Part shown: one piece after another, positions 44,116-52,189 of the stretch
How positions within the stretch are numbered: the stretch's first letter is position 1
Layout: every line of letters begins with the position of its first letter
Assembly: GCF_022369515.1 (NCBI RefSeq)
Contig: NZ_CP059724.1
Location: 744,001-808,000, forward strand
Length of the DNA stretch: 64,000 bases
DNA from: Paenibacillus sp. 19GGS1-52
GTDB taxonomy: Bacteria; Bacillota; Bacilli; Paenibacillales; Paenibacillaceae
Reading direction: 5' to 3'
Program-made: the position numbers and the translations under genes
Notes under the pieces: model-generated
Seen by the model: the letters and a program-made list of their open reading frames with translations, nothing else
Databases searched by the model: none
What the model was told of the DNA's origin: nothing

Positions 44116-46368
44116 ATGAGGGTAGCTGTATATGCTGTTCGAGGCAATCAAGGCTGGAGTTTGTGGATTTCATTAAATCTGGCTGTGGACAGGTTATGGT
44201 GGTCTGGAGCTTTAAGAGGAAGAGAAGGCTGGAACAGTAGGGCAGCGGTCAGTATGGTTATTCTTTCGACTTCTCTGCCACTCGGCTGGGCTGTGAAACT
44301 GCGGGATAGCTTTAGATCGAGGGCCTCTATGCAAGCATGGGGAAGTAACGAGTGGAGACATTATATTACTGGCACATTAGCACCAGAAATGCAGGAAGAG
44401 GCGGCTATAGGAGGGGGCTGGCCCATTAATGAAATTTCATTGTGGCAGCCAGTATGGAATGGCTGGACCTCTATAGAGGCGATAGGGGAAGGTCATGAAC
44501 GACAGAAGAACAGAATTGCGGGCACGTTAGATTTTTTGCCGCATCAGGAGGAGCTGGCGAGGTTGAATCTCACCTTAGCTGCCGAACAATTGGCCGAAGC
44601 GTTAACCGGTCGTTCCTTGCTGCAGCCGGAATTGGAAGCACTGCTGGCAGAACAGATGCCGGAGCTATCAGGGGACTGGCGTAGCACGGCCCAGCTGGCG
44701 CATTTGCAGGGAAAGCTAATACTAACGGCCGGTATCACGGCTATAAGGGAGTGTAAGGATGGAAAGAGGAGCATGGGATTACGAGAATCGAGGGTGTGGA
44801 GTACGGGAGTGGATGAAGCTGGATTACGAGAATCGAGGGTGTGGAGTACGGGAGTGGATGAAGCAGAATTACGTGAATCGAGGGTGTGGAGTACGGGAGT
44901 GGATGAAGCGCAATTACGAGAATCAAGAGTACGGAACACGGGAGTGAATGATGCGGGAGTACGTGGAACGAAGGTGCTGATAGGCGCCCGCCAGCTCCCT
45001 GCGGGTGCTGGCGTAATGGCGCGCGCGGCGACAGCTTGGCTGTCACGCGTGGCCATGCCCTGGCGCGGCTTCGCCAAGCGCCGCGTACTCCCGCGCTGCC
45101 AGCGTTGCGGCAGCGTCGCCACAGGCCACACCGCTTGCGCCGCGTGTGGCCTCATGGGCTGCGCCTATTGCGAGGCCTGCCTCGCACTCGGGCGCAGCCG
45201 GGCTTGCGCGCTGCTGCTGCGTAGCGCAGCGCTTCCTGCCGTGCGATGCACGGCAGGTTCTACCCCCACCGCGGCCCGCCGGTGGGGGCTTAGCGCGGCG
45301 CAGGCGGGAGCCGTGAGCGCTGCGCTGGGCTTCTTGGCGGAGCCGCGCCAGCGCTCCGCGGTCCAGGGCCCAGAGCGGTTCCTGCTCTGGGCGGTGACGG
45401 GAGCGGGGAAGACAGAGATGGTCTTCCCGCTCCTGGAGGCTGTGCTCGCTGCCGGAGGGCGAGCGCTCGTAGCGACGCCACGGCGTGACGTCGTACTAGA
45501 GCTGGCGCCGCGGCTCGCCAGAGCATTCCCGGCGGAGAACCTCGCCGTGCTCTATGGTGGAAGCCCTGACCGTTGGGGAAGCGGCCGTTTAATACTCGCA
45601 ACGACTCATCAGTTGCTGCGGTTCAACCAGGGATTTGATCTAGTAATCATTGACGAGCTGGATGCATATCCCTACCATAATGATCCTATGCTGGCCTACG
45701 CCGCTGGCCAAGTCTGCAAGCGGGATGGCTCCTTCATCTTTCTGTCGGCAACACCGCCCAAGGAAATGCAGCGGGAGGCTAATTCCGGCAGACTTCCTCA
45801 CGCTAAAGTACCTGTCCGTTTCCACGGCCATCCCTTGCCGGTGCCACAGCATTTGACGATTGTACCTGTTCGTATATTCCTGAAGCATGGTGCTATACCA
45901 AAGTCGCTCATACAGATGCTGCGTAAGTCCCTAGCAAGGAAGGCTCAGATCTTTCTGTTTGTGTCACGTATTGTTCATATTGCTGGACTGATCCAGCTCC
46001 TCCGCCAGAGCTTTCCGGATGTCGCTATTGAGGGTACTTCCTCTCAAGATCCTGAGAGGGCAGAGAAAGTGGCTGCATTTCGCAGCAAGATCATCTCTTT
46101 GCTGGTGACAACTACGATTCTGGAACGGGGTGTGACCGTCCCGCACAGTGATGTGTTCATTCTGGATGCAGACAGCGGTCTTTTTGACGAAGCCTCGTTA
46201 GTGCAGATGGCGGGGCGCGCTGGACGCTCCACAGACGATCCCGCAGGGAGTGTCGTATTCGCCTCCTCCCAGTGGAGTCGATCACAGCGAGGGGCGATCT
46301 CCCAAATCCGGTCAATGAACGGTATTGCCCAGCGAAATGGTTATATCAGCACCAAGAGGCCTTTATGA
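44116..46368 (+). CDS. comFA: ComFA-like DNA-uptake helicase with long repeat-bearing N-terminus
   Basis: A 750-residue DEAD-like ATPase; B. subtilis ComFA has about 460. The Cys-rich zinc finger (RCQRCGS, ACAACG, CAYCEAC; about residues 328-355), Walker A VTGAGKT (about 428-434), Walker B IIDELDAY, SATPP and the C-terminal motif QMAGRAGRS are present. ComFA drives DNA through the competence machinery. The first about 320 residues are poorly conserved and contain four 15-residue repeats (residues about 221-280). DNA from about 44,980 to 45,590 is strongly GC-rich. ATG 44116 follows AAGGAGGAGG. The stop overlaps comFC by 4 bp. Confidence 0.92.
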   Translation: MRVAVYAVRGNQGWSLWISLNLAVDRLWWSGALRGREGWNSRAAVSMVILSTSLPLGWAVKLRDSFRSRASMQAWGSNEWRHYITGTLAPEMQEEAAIGGGWPINEISLWQPVWNGWTSIEAIGEGHERQKNRIAGTLDFLPHQEELARLNLTLAAEQLAEALTGRSLLQPELEALLAEQMPELSGDWRSTAQLAHLQGKLILTAGITAIRECKDGKRSMGLRESRVWSTGVDEAGLRESRVWSTGVDEAELRESRVWSTGVDEAQLRESRVRNTGVNDAGVRGTKVLIGARQLPAGAGVMARAATAWLSRVAMPWRGFAKRRVLPRCQRCGSVATGHTACAACGLMGCAYCEACLALGRSRACALLLRSAALPAVRCTAGSTPTAARRWGLSAAQAGAVSAALGFLAEPRQRSAVQGPERFLLWAVTGAGKTEMVFPLLEAVLAAGGRALVATPRRDVVLELAPRLARAFPAENLAVLYGGSPDRWGSGRLILATTHQLLRFNQGFDLVIIDELDAYPYHNDPMLAYAAGQVCKRDGSFIFLSATPPKEMQREANSGRLPHAKVPVRFHGHPLPVPQHLTIVPVRIFLKHGAIPKSLIQMLRKSLARKAQIFLFVSRIVHIAGLIQLLRQSFPDVAIEGTSSQDPERAEKVAAFRSKIISLLVTTTILERGVTVPHSDVFILDADSGLFDEASLVQMAGRAGRSTDDPAGSVVFASSQWSRSQRGAISQIRSMNGIAQRNGYISTKRPL
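44776..44973 (+). repeat. 45-bp minisatellite inside comFA
   Basis: Units at 44776, 44821, 44866 and 44911, with a decayed partial fifth at 44956. They encode LRESRVWSTGVDEA preceded by one variable residue. Units 1-3 are nearly identical and unit 4 diverges. The 45-bp period keeps the frame, so copy changes would not disrupt comFA. Confidence 0.95.
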
Positions 46369-47225
46369 GCACCCAATCTATATGGTTAAAAGGTTTCAAG
46401 TCGCTGTTTATCCCTTCTGTCCCCCTGTGTCTAACCTGCGGGAAGCACAGACAGCCTTCATCACAGTTGCCCGGTATATGTGTAAGCTGTGCAGCGGCCA
46501 TTCCCTGGATCATGTCGCCTCGCTGTCTCAAATGCGGCCGTCATGTCGGCTGCCCTGACTGCAACCGTGGTGGGGAGACTTCACCGATCATCTGTAACCG
46601 GAGCGCAGTAGCCTATAATAGTGTGATGCGTGAAATGCTGGGCCAGTATAAATATCGCGGGAATGAACGTTATGCCACTGTACTCGGCTTAATGTTGGAC
46701 AGAGCGTATTTGACTCTGAAGGAAGAACGAGAGAAGGAGAGACGGGTTGAACTATCCTCCGCTAGCTCAACTATAAGTTATTTTTTCCAAAATAAACGAG
46801 CTGCCTCGGGAATCCACTGGGAGGCTGACTTGTTAGTACCGGTTCCTGTCAGTGATTCCCGGCTGGAAGAACGTGGCTTCAATCAGGCAGAGAGACTTGC
46901 CGATGTCGTATCCCGGCGCAGGGGTATTCCACAACATCCACTGCTGATCCGCACGCATCATACGGGTAAGCAGAGCTTTAAAGGCCGAGCGGAACGGCTG
47001 ACTGCTATGAAGCATGCTTTTGCCGCTAATCCCGCGATGATAGAACTATTTCCTGACTGGTTGGGCGCACTGAAGCCACTAAGCCGCCCCCCGCGAATTA
47101 TTATTGTGGATGATATATATACAACAGGCAGTACCCTCCGTGCTTGTGCGGGAGTTATACAGCAAATGACAGAAGCCTGCGGATATGATGTGGAAATCTA
47201 TAGCTTGACTTGGGCCCGTTCATGA
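46365..47225 (+). CDS. comFC: ComF family protein (competence, phosphoribosyltransferase-like)
   Basis: A 286-residue protein with N-terminal CxxC pairs (LCLTCGKH, CVSCAAA, RCLKCGRHVGCPDCNRGG) and a C-terminal PRTase-fold domain with the PRPP loop RIIIVDDIYTTGSTLRAC. ComFC is needed for DNA transformation in Bacilli. ATG 46365 overlaps the comFA stop (ATGA). Residues 115-135 contain an extra acidic/basic stretch (EEREKERRVE). comFB, which lies between comFA and comFC in B. subtilis, is missing. Confidence 0.93.
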   Translation: MSTQSIWLKGFKSLFIPSVPLCLTCGKHRQPSSQLPGICVSCAAAIPWIMSPRCLKCGRHVGCPDCNRGGETSPIICNRSAVAYNSVMREMLGQYKYRGNERYATVLGLMLDRAYLTLKEEREKERRVELSSASSTISYFFQNKRAASGIHWEADLLVPVPVSDSRLEERGFNQAERLADVVSRRRGIPQHPLLIRTHHTGKQSFKGRAERLTAMKHAFAANPAMIELFPDWLGALKPLSRPPRIIIVDDIYTTGSTLRACAGVIQQMTEACGYDVEIYSLTWARS

Positions 47226-47340
47226 ATTGAGCCTAATCCGCTAATTTGCAAGCATAGACGAAATCCTTGCTATCATGTAATCTAGGAGCATACGAATACT
47301 ATACGTTGCACAAAATGTAAGGGGAGGAGCCGCTGCTTTT

Positions 47341-47748
47341 ATGAATCTAGATAATTGTCCAAGGTGCGGTCGGTTGTATGTAAAGAATATCATGGATTTA
47401 TGCCAGCCTTGCATCAAAGAACTGGAGTATGAATATGAGACCTGCGTGAATTATTTGCGTGAGTTTAGAGGAACCACCATTCAGGAATTATCTGATGCCA
47501 CGGAGATTTCCATTAAAGAAATCACCCGTTTTATTCGGGAAGGCCGCATTTCTATAGCAAATGCACCTAATATGATGTACCCCTGTGAGGTGTGCGGAAC
47601 ACTGATCCGCGACGGGCATATGTGCGACAATTGCCGTAACCGTCTAAGGAAGGATCTCACGAGTCTCACCAGGGAAATTACTGAAAAGGAACCCCCTAAA
47701 AAGACCTCCGAGGGTGCCTATCGTGCCCTTGACAAACGCAACGACTAA
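47341..47748 (+). CDS. yvyF: flagellar-region protein YvyF (TIGR03826 family)
   Basis: A 135-residue protein with two CxxC pairs at each end (CPRCGR ... CQPC; CEVCGT ... CDNC), likely zinc sites, and a central helical domain with LSDATEISIKEITRFI, a helix-turn-helix-like stretch. It is always found next to flgM in Bacilli; YvyF is linked to flagellar expression but its biochemical role is unclear. ATG 47341 follows GGGGAGGAG. The terminator after it doubles as part of the flgM promoter. Confidence 0.92.
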   Translation: MNLDNCPRCGRLYVKNIMDLCQPCIKELEYEYETCVNYLREFRGTTIQELSDATEISIKEITRFIREGRISIANAPNMMYPCEVCGTLIRDGHMCDNCRNRLRKDLTSLTREITEKEPPKKTSEGAYRALDKRND

Positions 47749-47778
47749 TAAAATCTGCAAAAAAAACGTTTGCAGCTA

Positions 47779-47806
47779 TAAAGAATGTTTCAATACAAGC
47801 CGATAA
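47779..47806 (+). promoter_or_regulatory. sigma-D promoter of flgM
   Basis: TAAA (47779-47782) and GCCGATAA (47799-47806) with a 16-bp spacer. B. subtilis flgM also has a sigma-D promoter. Confidence 0.75.
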
Positions 47807-47832
47807 ACTTATTAAAGATTATCGGTTTTTTT
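47800..47832 (+). terminator. intrinsic terminator of yvyF sharing bases with the flgM promoter
   Basis: CCGATAA (47800-47806) pairs with TTATCGG (47819-47825), followed by seven T's. The left arm is the -10 of the sigma-D promoter. Confidence 0.75.
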
Positions 47833-47855
47833 ATATTAGAAGGAAGGTGGAAGTT

Positions 47856-48143
47856 ATGAAAATTAACGAGACCGGACGAATTAACGCGATTAATCCGTAC
47901 CAACGCAGCGCGGAATCGCAAAGGCAGGAACAGATGAAGAAGAGTACACGCAAGGATGAGGTATCTATCTCTGATGAGGCTCTTAAGCTGCAACAGGCAC
48001 AGAACAGCGGCAAGATTGACACTGAACGTACACTTAAGATCGATAGCTTAAAGCAACAGGTCTCCGCAGGTACTTATCAAGTAGACGCAGCCCAACTCGC
48101 AGAGAAACTCGCCCCATATTTTAAGCAATCCTCCGAGAATTAG
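47856..48143 (+). CDS. flgM: anti-sigma-D factor FlgM
   Basis: A 95-residue protein of the FlgM family, recognisable by the start MKINETGRINAINPYQR and the C-terminal sigma-binding helices (SISDEALKLQQAQN, LKQQVSAGTYQVDAAQLAEKL). FlgM holds sigma-D inactive until the hook is finished. ATG 47856 is 8 nt after AGGAAGG; the in-frame ATG at 47847 lies inside that site. The gene leads flgM-flgN-flgK-flgL. Confidence 0.93.
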   Translation: MKINETGRINAINPYQRSAESQRQEQMKKSTRKDEVSISDEALKLQQAQNSGKIDTERTLKIDSLKQQVSAGTYQVDAAQLAEKLAPYFKQSSEN

Positions 48144-48155
48144 GTGAAACCATCC

Positions 48156-48656
48156 ATGGCATTAACAACATTGTTAGAACTTCTTGAGCGGTTGGACGAA
48201 GCACATATTCAAATGCTGGATCTGGCCGCTAGCAAGAAACAGAGCATTATGGACAACAAAGTGGATGCTCTAATCGAAATCCTAAACCGTGAGTCTAAAT
48301 TTATGAAGCTGATTGGACAGCTTGAGGAACAGCGTGCGCAGGCAGCTTATGCCTTCCTGCAAGGGGTTGGTATTCGTTCTAACCTTCAACTGAACCTAAG
48401 TGAGCTGTCCCGGCTTGTATTTGATCCCGATGACAAATCGCGACTGCTGCATATTCAGCAGAAGCTTTCAGGCACATTGCAGCAACTGAAAGCTGCTAAC
48501 GAACTAAATCAGAAGCTGATCGAGCAGTCGCTTACGTTTATAGATTATTCCCTAGATCTGTTAGTCGGAAGACCCAACCAGGAGATCACGTACCATCATC
48601 CGTCCGACAAGGGCAGCAGCGCGAAACGGCCCGGCCTTTTTGACGCTCGCGGTTGA
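48156..48656 (+). CDS. flgN: flagellar chaperone FlgN
   Basis: A 166-residue, fully helical protein with heptad patterns, matching FlgN, the chaperone that guards the hook-filament junction proteins FlgK and FlgL encoded next. ATG 48156 is nine bases after AGGTG. A GTG at 48144, directly after the flgM stop, would add four residues and is possible by translational coupling. The Lys/Ala-rich tail after residue 150 is likely flexible. Confidence 0.88.
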   Translation: MALTTLLELLERLDEAHIQMLDLAASKKQSIMDNKVDALIEILNRESKFMKLIGQLEEQRAQAAYAFLQGVGIRSNLQLNLSELSRLVFDPDDKSRLLHIQQKLSGTLQQLKAANELNQKLIEQSLTFIDYSLDLLVGRPNQEITYHHPSDKGSSAKRPGLFDARG

Positions 48657-48703
48657 TTGTTTAGTAATTTACCAGAGCACAATGCAAGGGAGGAACTAGT
48701 AAC

Positions 48704-50314
48704 ATGACATCTACTTTTCATGCTATGGAGACAGCACGACGCAGTCTCTTTACCCAGACCGCAGCGTTAAACACGACTGGACATAATATCGCTAACGCAA
48801 ATACGGAAGGCTATACCCGCCAACGTGTTAACATGACTGCATCCAAACCTATTGAAGCCTACGGATTTAGTAATTCTACGGCTCCGGGTCAGCTTGGAAC
48901 AGGCGTGGAATTCAGTTCTATAGAACGTATACGTGAGAATTTTCTGGATAACCAGTTCCGCGATGAGAACTCCGCTCTGGGAGGCTGGACTATTAAGTCG
49001 GATACCATGGACAAGCTGGAGGCAATTTTTAATGAGCCTTCGGATACAGGGATTAGCACCGTAATGGATAACTTCTGGAAGTCTTGGTCAGATTTAAGCA
49101 AGAATCCCGAAGATAGTACTTCTCGCAAAATCGTGGCACAGACTGCGCAATCCATGACCGATGCTTTGAACTATATGAGCAGACAATTGGACAATCTGGA
49201 TAGTGACTTATCTTCCAATATTGCTGTAAAAGGTACAGAAATACAGACTTACCTCTCTTCCATTGCTAATCTGAATCAGTCCATTTATAAGATCGAAAGC
49301 ATGGGCGACAAAGCGAATGATCTGCGCGATCAACGCGATCTCATCACAGATAAGCTTTCCAAGATTATAAATGTAAGTGTAGTAGAGACGGATAGCGGTT
49401 ATAATGTCTCGTTGGGCAGCCAACAGCTTGTCCAAGGTAATGCGGTAACAGCGACTGTGGATAGTGCATTTTTGACAAGTGCCTACGGGGATGGCAGCAC
49501 AGGTGATCTGAAATCTGGCGAGGTCTATGGTATGTTAGCCTCCAGCAAGGTTTATGTAGCCGATTTTAAGAAGCAGCTTGACAATATAGCTAATACTATT
49601 GCTACTGGTGAGGTTGGAATTACGCTGCCTAAAGGTTCTGTACCTCCAGCGGGAACTATTCTAACTAATGATGCTGCGGTGATCAATGCAGATGGAACGT
49701 CTTCAACAATAACAGCCGGAACGGCATTTCCTGCTGGCGCTACCTTGAACGCTGACGTGAAGACAACGGTAAAAGGATTAAATGGTCTTCATCAGTTGGG
49801 TTATACCATGGATGGAACGCTTAATCCCGGCAAGCCCTTGTTCACAATTACGGGAGATGGTTCTACTATTACAGCAGGTAATATTACTTTTAATCCTGAA
49901 ATTGCCGGGGACACTAACCTTTTAGCCGCTTCTATTCGCACTACCGGAACTGGTACTTCTGAGAAGGTAGTTAACGGAAACAATACATTGGCCCTCTTAC
50001 TAGCCACTCAGCAGGTAGGTTCTTTTAAATCCGCATCAACAGGGATTACGGCAACTCCGGGAACTTTCTACAAATCACTGGTCGGACAGTTAGGTGTGCA
50101 GTCTCAAGAAGCTACACGCCAGACCGACAACGCCAACTATTTAGTGGAACAGGTGGATGCGCGCCGTCAATCCGTAAGTGGAGTATCCCTCGACGAAGAG
50201 ATGTCCAATATGCTGGTCTACCAGCATGCCTATAGCGCCGCAGCACGGTTTATGACTACTTATGATGAGTTGCTCGACAAATTAATTAACTCTACCGGAA
50301 CCGTAGGCAGATAA
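48704..50314 (+). CDS. flgK: flagellar hook-associated protein 1 FlgK
   Basis: A 536-residue hook-filament junction protein. The N-terminal TTGHNIANANTEGYTRQRV and C-terminal VSGVSLDEEMSNMLVYQHAYSAAARFMTTYDELLD segments (core MSNMLVYQHAY) are the axial-family signatures. The variable middle (about residues 240-450) is Thr/Gly-rich. ATG 48704 follows GGGAGGAA. flgL is next after 24 bp. Confidence 0.95.
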   Translation: MTSTFHAMETARRSLFTQTAALNTTGHNIANANTEGYTRQRVNMTASKPIEAYGFSNSTAPGQLGTGVEFSSIERIRENFLDNQFRDENSALGGWTIKSDTMDKLEAIFNEPSDTGISTVMDNFWKSWSDLSKNPEDSTSRKIVAQTAQSMTDALNYMSRQLDNLDSDLSSNIAVKGTEIQTYLSSIANLNQSIYKIESMGDKANDLRDQRDLITDKLSKIINVSVVETDSGYNVSLGSQQLVQGNAVTATVDSAFLTSAYGDGSTGDLKSGEVYGMLASSKVYVADFKKQLDNIANTIATGEVGITLPKGSVPPAGTILTNDAAVINADGTSSTITAGTAFPAGATLNADVKTTVKGLNGLHQLGYTMDGTLNPGKPLFTITGDGSTITAGNITFNPEIAGDTNLLAASIRTTGTGTSEKVVNGNNTLALLLATQQVGSFKSASTGITATPGTFYKSLVGQLGVQSQEATRQTDNANYLVEQVDARRQSVSGVSLDEEMSNMLVYQHAYSAAARFMTTYDELLDKLINSTGTVGR

Positions 50315-50338
50315 TATAAAGGGAAGGGGGAATGACCA

Positions 50339-51259
50339 ATGTTGAGAGTTACCTCCAATATGATGAACTCACAGCTGCTGCTTAACCTGAACCGCAATGC
50401 CCGTACTATGAATCATACCCAGGTACAGTTGGCTACTGGCCGCAAGCTGAACACTCCATCCGATGATCCAGTAGGCATCACGTATTCACTGCGTTATCGT
50501 GCAGAGCTGTCAGCCAATGAGCAGTATCAGGATAATGTGGATGGCGCCGTTTCCTGGTTGGAATTTAATGATACAGTATTGACTCAGACAGGTTCTGTTA
50601 TGCAACGCTTGCGTGAACTAACCGTTCAGGGAGCGAACGGAAGTAATCCGCAAACCGCGCTCAACAGTATCAATGAAGAGGTTAAACAGCTTAAAGAGCA
50701 GCTTGTCGATATTGGAAACAGTCAATTTAATGGGAAATATATCTTTAATGGCCAGCAATATGATGTGAAGCCTTTTGATTTTTCAACAGGCATAAATGGG
50801 GTCCTGGATACCTCCGGAGCTGCCCTTGTCACCACAGATGATGGACTAGTGAATTATTCAGTGGGAGAGAGCGTCCAACTGCCCATTAATAATACGGGAA
50901 ATGAAGTTTTTGGTGGGACTGACGCTGATAATATCTTTAAAGTTATTGACAGGATATCTACTGCCTTGACTACTGGAGACACGGCTGGATTATCTAGTGA
51001 GTTGGCCAATATTGATACTCGTTCGAACAAAATGTTAACCGTACAGGCGAATATTGGGGCCAAGACAAATCGCATTCAACTAATGCAGAATCGTTTGAGC
51101 GATTTGGGTGTTAACCTGACAGACCTGCAGTCCAAGACCGAAGATGCGGATTATGCCGAGTTGGTTATGAATTCCAAAGTTCAGGAGAATGTATATAATG
51201 CGTCTCTAAGCGTGGGTGCCAAAATCATTCAAACATCCTTAGTTGATTTTATAAGATAA
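50339..51259 (+). CDS. flgL: flagellar hook-associated protein 3 FlgL
   Basis: A 306-residue flagellin-like junction protein. The N-terminal VTSNMMNSQLLLNLNRN and LATGRKLNTPSDDP and the C-terminal SKTEDADYAELVMNSKVQENVYNASLSVGAKI (core EDADYAELVMN) match FlgL. FlgL caps the hook-filament junction on the filament side. ATG 50339 follows AGGGGGAATG. A terminator lies 25 bp after the stop. Confidence 0.95.
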   Translation: MLRVTSNMMNSQLLLNLNRNARTMNHTQVQLATGRKLNTPSDDPVGITYSLRYRAELSANEQYQDNVDGAVSWLEFNDTVLTQTGSVMQRLRELTVQGANGSNPQTALNSINEEVKQLKEQLVDIGNSQFNGKYIFNGQQYDVKPFDFSTGINGVLDTSGAALVTTDDGLVNYSVGESVQLPINNTGNEVFGGTDADNIFKVIDRISTALTTGDTAGLSSELANIDTRSNKMLTVQANIGAKTNRIQLMQNRLSDLGVNLTDLQSKTEDADYAELVMNSKVQENVYNASLSVGAKIIQTSLVDFIR

Positions 51260-51283
51260 CAAATTATCTAAACATATATATCT

Positions 51284-51329
51284 AAGCTATAGATTAGGTT
51301 GCTAGTGACCGAACGTCTATAGCTTTTTT
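51284..51329 (+). terminator. intrinsic terminator between flgL and fliW
   Basis: AAGCTATAGA (51284-51293) and TCTATAGCTT (51316-51325) pair perfectly, followed by TTTTTT. Confidence 0.85.
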
Positions 51330-51362
51330 GTTAGAACAAATGATAAAGGAGTGTTTGTGATA

Positions 51363-51809
51363 ATGATTATAGAAACGTTGACTTGGGGAACGCTTGATAT
51401 AAATGAGGATCAGGTTTACCATTTTTCCAAAGGAATCCCTGGTTTTGAGGAAGAAACAGAATTCGCCTTGATCATAGGGGAGGAGGGGCCGTTCTCTTAT
51501 CTCCAATCATTAAATAACCAGAGCTTATCTTTTCTCTTAAGTGATCCCTTTGTCTTCTATCCATCCTATGAATTCCAATTGCCGGATAGTGATAAGGAAG
51601 AGTTGGAGCTCGAAGATGATGTTAGTGTTTGCTGTATTGTGACTATTAAAGATGAATTAGAGCAAGCAACATTGAATTTACTTGCTCCAATTGTGCTGAA
51701 TCCGGTTAAACATACCGGTAAACAGGTAGTGCTACATAAATCGTCCTACGGGACTAAACACCGTTTGTGGAATGCTGTGGAAGAGGTACTTCAGAAGGGC
51801 GGCGAATGA
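51363..51809 (+). CDS. fliW: flagellar assembly factor FliW
   Basis: A 148-residue acidic protein with the FliW landmarks FSKGIPGFEEETEFALI and NLLAPIVLNPVKHTGKQVVL. FliW binds both flagellin and CsrA, so free FliW relieves CsrA repression of hag. ATG 51363 is used; GTG 51357 is closer to the AAAGGAG site and equally possible. The stop is one base before the csrA start. Confidence 0.93.
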   Translation: MIIETLTWGTLDINEDQVYHFSKGIPGFEEETEFALIIGEEGPFSYLQSLNNQSLSFLLSDPFVFYPSYEFQLPDSDKEELELEDDVSVCCIVTIKDELEQATLNLLAPIVLNPVKHTGKQVVLHKSSYGTKHRLWNAVEEVLQKGGE

Positions 51810-51810
51810 G

Positions 51811-52044
51811 ATGCTTGTACTTACTCGTAAAAAGGGCGAATCCATCATTATCCAGGATAATATTGAAATCACCATTCTAAGTGTGGACGGAGATAGTATC
51901 AGGGTAGGGATTTCTGCGCCGAAGCATGTCGATATCTTTCGCCAAGAAGTCTATTTATCAATCAAGGAATCTAACGAAGAATCTGCTACTTCAAGTACTA
52001 CTAATCTGAGTGCACTCATGGATCGTTTGCGTGAGCAAAAATAA
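51811..52044 (+). CDS. csrA: carbon storage regulator CsrA
   Basis: A 77-residue RNA-binding protein of the CsrA family with the core MLVLTRKKGESIIIQDNIEIT, GDSIRVGISAPKHVDIFRQEVY. The dimer binds GGA motifs in hairpin loops or over ribosome-binding sites and blocks translation; its B. subtilis target is hag. The C-terminal tail (about residues 58-77, Ser/Thr-rich) is family-variable. ATG 51811 follows fliW by one base. Confidence 0.95.
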   Translation: MLVLTRKKGESIIIQDNIEITILSVDGDSIRVGISAPKHVDIFRQEVYLSIKESNEESATSSTTNLSALMDRLREQK

Positions 52045-52068
52045 ATTAAAGAAATTTCATAATAGCTA

Positions 52069-52095
52069 TAAACAATCCGTGGCTGACGTCGATAT
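52069..52095 (+). promoter_or_regulatory. sigma-D promoter of hag
   Basis: TAAA (52069-52072), a 15-bp spacer and GTCGATAT (52088-52095), one mismatch to the sigma-D -10 GCCGATAT. It begins 25 bp after the csrA stop. Confidence 0.8.
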
Positions 52096-52147
52096 ATATA
52101 ACAGGTGCTGATTCGAAAGGGACGGCCGGCCTTAACGGCAGCACTTA

Positions 52148-52180
52148 CCACATGGATGTGGACAAACTATTTCAAGGAGG
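52148..52180 (+). promoter_or_regulatory. CsrA-binding sites in the hag leader
   Basis: Site 1 is a hairpin CCACA-TGGA-TGTGG (52148-52161) with GGA in its loop and ACAnGGAUGU, close to the CsrA consensus. Site 2 is the ribosome-binding site AAGGAGG (52174-52180) nine bases before the hag ATG. B. subtilis hag has the same two-site layout. Confidence 0.7.
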
Positions 52181-52189
52181 AATTTTATT

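Noticed and set aside
44544..45155. 203-residue minus-strand frame opposite comFA
   Set aside because: It is a by-product of the 45-bp repeats and GC-rich codons; no ribosome-binding site and no recognisable domain.
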